DNA of 64,000 nucleotides, taken from positions 78,396,253-78,460,252 of the forward strand of contig NC_084836.1 in NCBI RefSeq assembly GCF_033115175.1. Direction: 5' to 3'. The translations under genes and the position numbers were made by a program. The notes under the pieces are model-generated. The model made no database searches and was not told the origin of the DNA. It saw only the letters and a program-made list of their open reading frames with translations. The DNA comes from Lepus europaeus. Taxonomy: Eukaryota; Chordata; Mammalia; Lagomorpha; Leporidae. Below are positions 55,516-64,000 of the stretch, piece by piece; position 1 is the first letter of the stretch, and each line of letters opens with the position of its first letter.

Positions 55516-56100
55516 TGGGTTCTGTGTCTCTGGTCAATGTCCCCTCGTCCAGGCCCCTCATTTGCTGTTGTTAAAAGGAAGACTCTGCAGCAGCGCCAAG
55601 GCCATCAGCCTGCACACCGCCTGGGGCAGGGGAGTACCTCCAACTGTCATAGAACTTTCCAAAAGAGATGATCTTTCATGGCAAGAGGATTTCTTGTTAT
55701 CTCCATAGGCACAAACATTTGCTTTTTCCTGTGTAACCATAACAACTCCATGCGCCAGGCCTTGTTCTGTGTTTGGACAAATACGTGGCAGGATCATTGG
55801 TTGGGATGAATGAAGGAATGTATCTCAGCGGAGCTGTAGAACCACTGCTGTGTGTATGTCCCCTGCATATGGCTTAGCGGTCTCCAACTCATGTCAGATA
55901 CCCAAACCCAGGGTGGTCAGGCAGAGTCTGTGGCTCAATTCAAGTGACAGTCAACGTCTCATCTAGAATTAAATCTGGCCATCTCTGTTGGAGATTGGGA
56001 GACTGTCATCCATCTTCAGATCCCTTGGGCCTTTTTTTTTTTTTTTTTTTCTGAAAAGGTAGAATTGGCTGACTTCTTTATATGCAGAGATATGAAAGTA
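55516..56100. other. intergenic, no gene seen
   Basis: Unique sequence just past the THBD poly(A) site; poly(T) run at 56031-56050. Confidence 0.5.
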
Positions 56101-56457
56101 GGGGCTGGCCTTATAGTGTAGCAGGTTAAGCTACTGCCTGCAAAGTTAGCATCCCCAGTGGGTAACCAGTTCGAGTCCTGGCTGTTCCACTTCCCATCCA
56201 TCTCCCTGCTAGCTTGGACTTTGAAAAGCAGTAGAGGGTGGCCCAAGTGCTTGGGCCCCTGCTACCCACATGGGAGACCCAAATGAAGCTCCTGGATCCT
56301 GGCTTCAGCCTGGCCTAGCCCTCCTGACTGTTGCAGTCATCTAGGGAGTGAACCAGTGGATGGAAGACCTCTCCCTCCCTCCCTATCTTTCTCTCTCTGT
56401 TTCTCCCTCTCTCTCTCTCTCTGTAACTCTGCCATTCAAGTGAATACATAAATCTTT

Positions 56458-56492
<35 letters not shown>

Positions 56493-56850
56493 TTGACAGG
56501 CAGAGTGGACAGTGAGAGAGAGAGACAGAGAGAAAGGTCTTCCTTTTTGCCGTTGGTTCATCCTCCAATGGCCGCCGCGGCTGGCACGCTGTGGCTGGTG
56601 CACCGCGCTGATCCGAAGGCAGGAGCCATGTGCTTATCCTGGTCTCCCATGCGGGTGCAAGGCCCAAGCACTTGGGCCATCCTCCACTGCACTCCCGGGC
56701 CACAGCAGAGAGCTGGCCTGGAAGAGGGGCAACTGGGACAGAATCTGGCACCCTGACCAGGACTAGAACCCGGTGTGCCGGCGCTGCAAGGTGGAGGAGT
56801 AGCTTATTGAGCTACGGCGCCGGCCCGAATACTTAAATCTTTTAAAAAAA
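56101..56850 (+). mobile_element. C-repeat SINE split by a younger SINE
   Basis: 56101-56458 carries head, body and (CT)n. The remaining tail (AAATCTTTTAAAAAAAGG) resumes at 56827. ATGAAAGTA/ATGAAGTA at the outer ends may be its target duplication. Confidence 0.92.
56459..56826 (-). mobile_element. young C-subfamily SINE nested in the older SINE
   Basis: (TTTA)n tail, then TTGACAGGCAGAGTGGACAG. Flanked by GAATACATAAATCTTTT (56442-56458) and GAATACTTAAATCTTTT (56827-56843). Confidence 0.97.
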
Positions 56851-58874
56851 GGATGAAGTATTCATAAAGCAGACATGCAAAGAAACAGGAGTTTTGCCAA
56901 ATACTCAGATATTTTTCTACATCTGGATAATTCTGAGCTTCTCTGTTTTAATCTGGGCAGTTATTGTCGTGAAGATGGACCATGGGTTTCAACATGCAGC
57001 CCAGATGAGGTCTACAGCATTAGCCTAGCAGGTGGGAGGAGGGGCTGTTATGAACTTTGTCCTGTGTCCTGTGGATCTGCTGCATCCAGCAGCACTCCCA
57101 GTAAGGAATGCGGTAATCTATGTGAAGGAAGATCCCACTGAGCAAGCCAACAGGTGCAGAGAAAAATATCCCAGGGGCAAGAGGGTAAGGGTCAGGCAGC
57201 TGAGTACGGTTCCAGCTTTTCCCTGGGGTGGGAGGGCTTACATGGCCACAGATACCACATGTACCCTTCTAAGGGGCGTGACAGGGTGTTAGCAGGGCCA
57301 GCGCACAAGGTTTGCAGGAGGACTGGAAGAGGTGAATGAGCAGTTTCTGGCACATAAAAGGTGTCCGCTTTATACTGCTCGCCTACACGCTTGAGGAATT
57401 AGCAGCTGCATAAGTGGCTAACGGTTCTGTTGGAAGCTTGACTTTTGAGAGCAAATTCAAGGTTGTGCAGAAAATTGGAAAGCGTGCTTTTAAGGCAAAG
57501 ATGCAGTGACCCGGGGAAGGATGCTGTGAATCCTGGAGGGACCGTACTGATGGCACTGGGGTGTCGGTCACAGCCGGAGGGGGTCTGCCCCACACTGTCC
57601 TCTGTGCAGGGTGCCCAGACCTCCTGGGTGTCTTCCGGAGAAACCACAGAGAAGGGGGTGTCCCCCCTCCCCTCTTCCGCCCTCGACTCCAGGAAACCCT
57701 AAGCAGCCCAGGAAGCAGCCTGGCTTCCGGTCTCCAGCTGCAGGTGACACCTGCCTGTGATATCATGGCCGTGATAGGGCTTAAGGGTGGCAGAAGAGCC
57801 CTGGCTTCCAGCGTAAAGAACTCGTGTGGCTCTCGGGTGAAAAGAGAGCCCATGATTACATGCTCCATTCAAGGAGATCTGAGGTTAGGAAGAAGCAGAG
57901 AAACACATTTTTAGCAGGGTCACGGCTCGGCAGGGGGCAGCCAGCCTCCCTGGAAAAACACATCCCATGGCCTTTGCAGGCATTTCTTCCTGAAATAATA
58001 CAGGCAACACCCAATCCTACTTTATTTCTGTTCCAGAATGAACGCCCTGGCTCAGCACTGTCTCTTTTTGTTTTGAGTGGGTCCTTCCTCCATTTTTTTA
58101 TTTTTTTGTCAGCAGGTTCAGATGTAGGCAAACAACTGATTTCCTTTTGCAAGAGAAACCAAATATTGTTCTAACATTAGATTCTAACGGAATCCAATCC
58201 TTTTTTCAGCCTGTCGGGCAAAGTGCGTTTGCCCAAGACAAAAGAATCCTGTGGAGTGGGGGGAGCTCCAAAGTCATGGCCACTGGCAAGAGAAAGCAGA
58301 CGGCAGGCAGGGGGCTGCAGGGGTCCCAGGAAAAAACACTTGAGATTCCAAGGTGGGCTCTTGGACAAGAATGGCACCCAGGCTGGGACCTCGACCCGCA
58401 AGAATCATGCTGTTAGAATTGGAAATGGAGAGGCTGGTGTTATCCTGCGAGGGAAACCCTATCCTATTCTGGAAGCTTCTGTGCATCCTTGACCCCCCCC
58501 CCCAATGGCTCCCTTGATTGAAGCTGCCCGCCCCTGCCCCTCACTGCAGTTAGCTAACCTGGATATTGCAGTCTTGCTTGATTGAGTGGAATCCAACCAA
58601 CCTCCGTTCAGCCTGCGCCACTTCCACAACAGCCCCTCATTCCACCCCTTCCCCCTTCTCTCCCCCCGCCCCCCCCCCACCTTGACTCAGTTCCCCAGAA
58701 AACAGGAATCTCACCTTCCACACACTCATGCACTGTGGACCTCATCGTGAGAGCGTGCTTATGAACAGGTTTGTTGTGCAATGGTGACCGGGAACCCAAG
58801 CCGTCATGTGTTGTAATCCCTTAAGAGGATTTGACTCCTGTCTTTCTTCAGATGGTTTTGCCCTCTGCCTAACA
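56851..58874. other. SINE-free intergenic block
   Basis: About 2 kb of unique sequence with a C-run at 58492-58502 and a C-rich strip at 58640-58680. No frame shows a protein motif. Confidence 0.5.
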
Positions 58875-59215
58875 CATGGTCCTGCACTGTCTTTATCTGT
58901 TTTCTGTCGCCATAACTGAGCACCACAGACCGAGTCATTTGGGAGGGATCGAGACTTATTGGGTTCCCGGATCCGGTTGCGGGAAGTGCAAGAGCACGTT
59001 GGCTTCTGGTGTGGGCCCTCTTGCTATATCATAATAGACCAAGGCCATCAGGTGGTGAGACAAAGGTGCCTATTTGGGTTTCTCTTTTCTTGTGGAGCTG
59101 TCATCCTGGGATGCCACCCTCTTCCTAATTACCTCTCAAAGGCCCCACCTCTATTAGCATCTGAATTTGAGGATTAAGTTTCCAACCCAAGGACATTCAA
59201 ACCACAGCAGGCAGA
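58875..59215. repeat. ancient interspersed repeat, family unresolved
   Basis: TCTGTTTTCTGTCGCCATAA .. CACCACAGACCGAGTCATTT .. CCTCTCAAAGGCCCCACCTC .. TAAGTTTCCAACCCAAGGAC follows a familiar ancient mammalian repeat that I cannot name reliably. Confidence 0.55.
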
Positions 59216-59389
59216 AGTCCAGCAGTGAAGTTAGGAGGAAAGTTTAGGTCGAGGAGGAGGGCGTGGGCTGAGTCCAGGCCTCTCTGCAGCTCTCCAGAAC
59301 ACGAGATGCTGCCATGATAAACACAAAGCTGAAATGGGGACAGCAGCACAGTCCCAGCGAGCCCCTCCCCAGAGGCTGTCCCTGCTGCT

Positions 59390-59830
59390 CCTGGGACAAA
59401 GACCCAAATCCTTAAGCTGGCTTACAAGGTATGGCTGGGGGACTCCTGCTCCTCTGTGGCGGCCAGCTGCCTCCCACTGACTTGGCGTCCTGTCCAGCCC
59501 ATCTGGTTCACATTGGGCACTTTGGGGCCTCCTGCTGCAGGCCCTTTGCACATGCTGTTTCTGCTTCGTGGAGCCCTTCACACCCTGGGCCCCACCCCTC
59601 TCCTCTTCTCCTTAATTCCTGCCTGCTCTTTGTCACAAGGGCAGGTTCTATCTTGGGTCCTCTTGTAGAAACCAGATTTCTCACCCGTGTGGCTCTCACT
59701 CAGTTTAAAATCATACTCCCATGTCTGTGGTTATTTGGTGAATGCCTCTGTTTTGCCCCTAACCTACTAGCTCCATGAGGGCAGGGCCTTGGCTGGGTGT
59801 CCTGAAGCCAACAGAAGTAGGGGGTGAGGG
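59390..59830 (+). mobile_element. L2 LINE 3' fragment
   Basis: Ordered L2 landmarks: ACCCAAATCCTTAAGCTGGC, CTTACAAGGTATGG, AGGCCCTTTGCACATGCTGT, and CTAGCTCCATGAGGGCAGGG. Diverged as expected for an old LINE. Confidence 0.75.
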
Positions 59831-60197
59831 GATCCTTTGTGGGAATACAGCCACCTGCATGCAGACCCCCAGCTTGGGGAGTGGTGCTGACAGAGTCAGC
59901 CAACTCAGCCATTCTGGCCCCAGAACATTGAGGCCATGCTGTGGTTGACTTAGGGGACCACAGCATGGGGAGTGGGGGTCTTCCACAGCCTCCCACCTGT
60001 CAGAGAGGAACTCACCACCAGTGAATGAGTAGACCCTGAGGCAGCACAGACAAAACATGCCCCATGTGGTTACCTTTCTCATCAGCCTGTCATAGCTCAG
60101 AAAATGCCAGGGATGGGATTTTCTAATCAAGGAGAAGTGAGAGAGTATAGGTGAGCATGAAAGGAGTGTTCTTGTCTCTACTCAAAGATAGGCAAGA
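59831..60197. other. intergenic, no gene seen
   Basis: Unique sequence without a supported feature. Confidence 0.45.
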
Positions 60198-60453
60198 GGG
60201 GTGGTGCTGTGGCGTCATGGGCTAAGCCTTCACCTGTGGCATTGGCATCCCATATGGGCGCCAGTTGGAGTCCCAACTGTTCCTCTTCTGATCCAGTTCT
60301 CTGCTATGGCCTGGGAAAACAGTGGAAGTTGGCCAAAGTCCTTGGGCCCCTGCACCCATATGGGAGACCCAGAAGAAGCTCCTGGCTCCTGCCTTCAGAT
60401 TGACTCAGCTCCGGCCATTGTGGTCATCTGGGGAGTGAACCAGCAGATGGAGG

Positions 60454-60489
<36 letters not shown>

Positions 60490-60547
60490 TTCTGCCTCTC
60501 TGTGGCTCTGTCTTTCAAATAAATAAATAATTTTTTTAAAAAAAAAA
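60198..60547 (+). mobile_element. C-repeat SINE
   Basis: GGGGTGGTGCTGTGGCGTCA head, pure (CT)n near 60455-60487, and tail CTTTCAAATAAATAAATAAT. Confidence 0.95.
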
Positions 60548-62696
60548 GGCCATTTCAACAGGAGAAGCCACTTCTCTGGTGGACTGCAGTATGCCTGGAG
60601 GCAGAAACTGTTTTCACTTATGTTGAAGTCAAAAGCCCAGATACCTTCCCAGCCATCCAGGTGCAGTCCACTGCTGGCCTCCTAGGCAAGTGGAGTGTAT
60701 AAGCAGCCCGCTGGTTCTTGACTGTAGGGCCCTGTTGCTTTGATTCGCTACATTCTTGCTGCACACGAACCACAGTGCTTGACACAACAAGATTCTCGGG
60801 TTGATGGCCACTAAAGCAGGTAGCGCTGCTGCTGGGTTCTAAACGTATCCCAGAAAAATGCTTGGGAGGCTTTGCCCCCCACCCCCTTGCCCCGGTGGTG
60901 GTTAAGCCTTGAGAATGGACCAGGCTATGCCACTGAAGAATAGGACAGTGATCTGGGCTCCCCTAGTCTCCTCTCCGCTTCATGTTCCATTACCACAAGG
61001 TCAAGAGCAGTGCTGGGGAAAACACTGGGCATAGAAGAATGCCTCTCGCTCACCTTCTCTGTTAGCAACAGGGCTTAGACCTGGAAAGAACTCAAGACTT
61101 AGCAGCTTCCTCTGAGCAGACTTCTTGCAGGAAACTGGGGCTTCTAGGGTTAAATCACTGCTCCCCAAACCAGGCTGAAGCTGAGGTCCCCCTGCCACCC
61201 ACCATGATACCTTCTGTCCCCTGATACCTTCTGTCTCTGCGCTGCCTCTCCTCCAACCATCACGAACTAAGTTAAAAGCTTGCACTTTTAAAACCATGCA
61301 TGCATTATTCAGTGCTAATCTGAGCAGATTTGCCAAGATTCCTGGCAGGTGCGAATGGGAGGTCTTGGGAGGCTGAAGAGAGAGGACTCTACGCCCTACC
61401 CAAGCTGTGGCTGAGGTCCTGCACCCGTGGTTCACTGTGATCATAGCCAGAGCTGGGAAGCCCTCACCTCACTGCTGTCTTCCTGGGTTCTCCTCGAAGC
61501 TCAATTTGGCCTCATTTTCTGTGTGTCTGTCCCACCAGGCACTGCCGGGCACTGGGTAATAAAAAGCCACAGCTGACTGTGAAAGGTTACCCATAAACAT
61601 AGGGACCCCCCTACTCTGGGTGCCAACATCACACTGGAAAGAACCAACAGATTAGGCAAAGTTGATGTTTGTATGTGTGTGCACGTTTGCACGTGTGTGC
61701 ATTGCATGTGTATATGCACACGTGTGTGCACGCATGTGTTGGGGTGATCAAAAGATTCTGGACACACTGGGTCAGTGCTGACCACCACTCTCAGATCTTT
61801 CTTCTGGCTGGCCACTGGGTAAGGATCCCACAGCTGTGTGCCCAAAGACGATCAAGGCAAAGCCTCCTTTTCTTTTCTCATTTTTTTCAGGAAGGAATTG
61901 GAATCCACAGCTGTACAGGGACTCCCAGGGGTCCCCATAGGCTGGTCCAGGGTTGGGTCACTGGCCAAGGTCAGTACATAGTACCAGAGTTCAGCTGCCC
62001 TGTTTCCTACATGCCAGGTAGATGCTCCCATCACGGCAAACTCTGGCTCTGGTCCAGATTCTTCAGGGAGGGGCTGCATTCTGCTTCTTCCTGGCTCAAG
62101 TGGAAGAAGAACATCTCCTCCGGCCCAGCGCTGCCCCCTCTGGCCCTGGCCAGATCTCCATTAGCCTTCCAGCAGCCCTTGCCCCATGCCCACCCACCCT
62201 GGAGCCTCTGCCGGCTGTCCCAGCAGTCTGAAAGCCAAATCTGTAGGGCTGACAGGTGCAGAGTGATCTCTCTTGAAACCCCTCTGCCAGGAAACCAGGG
62301 GAACCACAAAGCTGACCACTTGGAAGGGCAGAGAGGCCTGCTTTTTGCTTCCCTGCCTCTTCCCTCCAGATAACATCAGGACTGGGGCGGCCCAGCCCAG
62401 TACCCATCTTTTGCTATGCTGTGCCCAGCAGAGCCTCCTCCACAGCACCGCACAGCATGTGTAGTCACACATTTTCACTCCGGCTGTCAACATGAGTAGC
62501 ACAAGCCTCTCCCTCGCCCCCTCCTCTGCTTTCCATGGGCAACAGAATGAAAGCACCTACCTCTTGAGCTGACATTTTCCTTTGGGAAAAGGTCATTTAC
62601 GCTTTGCTTAACACAGGCCGAAAGTTATGGCCTCCATGCTAATATCTATATCCAGCTGGCTTACATGGAATGTTGACATTTTGAAAGAGTGGGTGG
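60548..62696. other. intergenic with a TG-rich strip
   Basis: About 2.1 kb of unique DNA. An imperfect TGTGTGCA-type strip lies at 61660-61740. The 234-codon + frame at 61669-62373 starts inside that strip, overlaps antisense frames and shows no domain. Confidence 0.5.
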
Positions 62697-63037
62697 AGGC
62701 CAGCGCTGTGGTGCAGCAGGTTAAATCCTCCACCTGTGGTGCCGGCATCCCATATGGGCACCAGTTTGAGTCCTGGCTGCTCCACTTCTGACCCAGCTCT
62801 CTGCTATGGCTTGGGAAAGCAGTGGAAGATGGTCCAAGTCCTTGGGCTCCTGCACCCATGTGGGAGACGTGGAAGAAGCTCCTGGCTCCTGGTTTAGGAT
62901 CAACTCAGCTCTGACTGTTGTGGTCATTTGGGGAGTAGATCAGCAGAGGGAAGACCTCTCTCTCTCTCTGGCTCTACTTCTCCCTGTAACTCTGCTTTTC
63001 AAATAAATAAAATAAATCTTAAAAAACAAATTAAAAA
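62697..63037 (+). mobile_element. C-repeat SINE
   Basis: GAGGCCAGCGCTGTGGTGCA head, complete body, tail CTTTTCAAATAAATAAAATA. The last SINE before SSTR4. Confidence 0.95.
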
Positions 63038-63917
63038 AGCATGGGTGATGGGGCTGCCTCTTCTCTCTTATTTCCATTGATGCACACTCGCTGTCTTCTG
63101 CACCTCCTGGAGGCACTCCCACTCACCACCATGGCATAAACGGAAACCTCGGTGAGAGGTCATGTCCCCACACCCAAGAATCAGGGGCAAAAAAAAAAAT
63201 CATCACATCATAGGAGCCTGGTGACATTTTGTCCTCTCTGCTTTTTTATTACAGACCTGGTTAAATGCTTGCAACAAACCCCACACCCTATCTCTCCAAA
63301 TCTTCAACCAACTCCAGGGAAGCCTAAAGGGACCCATGACAAGCCAGGAAGACACTGGCAATGACAGGCAAGTGTTTGGCCTTGGGGGATGGGTGGGGTG
63401 TTGGGAATAAAGCCTCTGCCCCAGGCTGCTCAGAGAAATTTCACTTAGCAACAAGAGCCTAGGAACAGAACTGAAGGGAGTGAGCTCTGAGGCATCTCCT
63501 TCCTCCCTCTCTCTCCATACCCACTGCACTCTCACCACCAGGCTGAGAGTCTGCAGATAGAGCAAGGGCACTGCCTTCACCATCCCGGCCCGGGGGCTAC
63601 CCCCAAGCTATCCCTACAAGTCACACAGACAGGTGGCCGTCTCCCTCCAGTCACCTTTTTCTTCCCAGTCCACAGCTGCAGAGCGATCCACCCCCTGGCT
63701 CAGTTCCCTAGGGGAGTGTTACCCTCACCGAGGTGTCCTGGAAGCTAGGGTCCCAGAAAGGAGCATAGTCTTGATGCTGCAGGTTGCTGGCCTAGAGATG
63801 ATGCTCCGGTGGCGACAGGTGCTGCTCCTTAGGGGGACATCCAGGAGGTGCCACTTGCGGGACTGAGAGATGGTACAGACCCTGGGGAGGTGGCCGCTGG
63901 TGGGAGGAGGAAGAACT
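63038..63917 (-). other. SSTR4: probable SSTR4 3'UTR and flank
   Basis: Directly downstream (leftwards) of the SSTR4 stop codon. TTTATT at 63245-63250 reads AATAAA on the minus strand and is the nearest candidate poly(A) signal, about 670 nt from the stop. The actual 3' end is unknown. Confidence 0.4.
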
Positions 63918-64000
63918 TCAGAAGGTGGTGATTCCGGTGAGCGGGACCGGCTTGCGGTTGGGTTCCGGCTGCGCCGGCTCCTGCTGGCAGGGCAGCGGCG
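63918..64000 (-). CDS. SSTR4: somatostatin receptor type 4, C-terminal end (partial)
   Basis: SSTR4 is a G-protein-coupled receptor for somatostatin that couples to Gi; it is a single-exon gene of about 390 residues. Only the last 26 codons and TGA stop are in the window. The minus-strand frame ends with CQQEPAQPEPNRK, then PVPL, then TGITTF. This matches the recalled human SSTR4 tail pattern (CQQEALQPEPGRK.., ending TTF); the terminal TTF is a PDZ-ligand type end. The neighbour order THBD-SSTR4, with SSTR4 opposed in strand, agrees with human chromosome 20. The seven-TM body lies beyond the right edge. Confidence 0.88.
   Translation of the reverse strand, partial: PLPCQQEPAQPEPNRKPVPLTGITTF

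Noticed and set aside
61669-62373. 234-codon plus-strand frame
   Set aside because: It begins in a TG-rich strip, shares its bases with several antisense frames and contains no recognisable domain; no evidence of a gene between THBD and SSTR4.

Overview
The window is mammalian nuclear DNA, almost certainly from a leporid (rabbit, Oryctolagus cuniculus, or a close relative). The main evidence is about 40 copies of the lagomorph C-repeat SINE. These are tRNA-derived, start like GGGGCTGGCGCTGTGGC, carry a GGTTCGAGTCC B box, and end in a (CT)n stretch followed by TTTCAAATAAATAAAT. A younger C subfamily (B box GGTTCTAGTCCC, tail ..CTGCCTGTCAAAAA) has clean target-site duplications. Older mammalian repeats (MIR, L2, L1M, MaLR-type LTR, hAT-like DNA elements) are also present.

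Only three protein-coding genes can be supported. CD93 (+, CDS 24770-26706 joined to 26932-26956) has one very large coding exon, a 225-bp intron, and a tiny second coding segment followed by a long 3'UTR ending near 31445. THBD, thrombomodulin (+, CDS 52079-53821), is intronless, with a TATA box at 51899 and a poly(A) signal at 55492. SSTR4, somatostatin receptor 4 (-), enters only as its last 26 codons plus stop at 63918-64000, running off the right edge. This gene order and the relative strands are those of human 20p11.21, read in reverse. CD93 and THBD are tandem paralogues of the C-type-lectin/EGF (group XIV) family, both on endothelium, and SSTR4 is convergent to them.

Layout: 1-715 is a GC-rich 17-bp minisatellite. 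0.7-24 kb is repeat-rich intergenic DNA, including a solo LTR inserted in a SINE at 22.2-22.9 kb. 24.3-31.4 kb is CD93. 31.4-49.6 kb is the CD93-THBD spacer, with L1 remnants, two CA-rich arrays, SINEs and a candidate enhancer near 46.0 kb. 49.6-55.5 kb is the SINE-free THBD block, with a CpG island and three CTCF-like motifs. 55.5-63.9 kb is the THBD-SSTR4 spacer with an L2 fragment.

No evidence was found for a new biological system. Nearly all other long open frames come from SINEs, CA arrays or the minisatellite, or are GC-rich antisense shadows of the two genes. The points most worth a second look are the SSTR4 terminus, the CTCF-like cluster and AP-1/TEAD/ETS/FOX block upstream of THBD, the solo LTR, and a G-quadruplex motif in the CD93 3'UTR. 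Repeat families and human comparisons rest on recalled consensus and protein sequences, not on a search.
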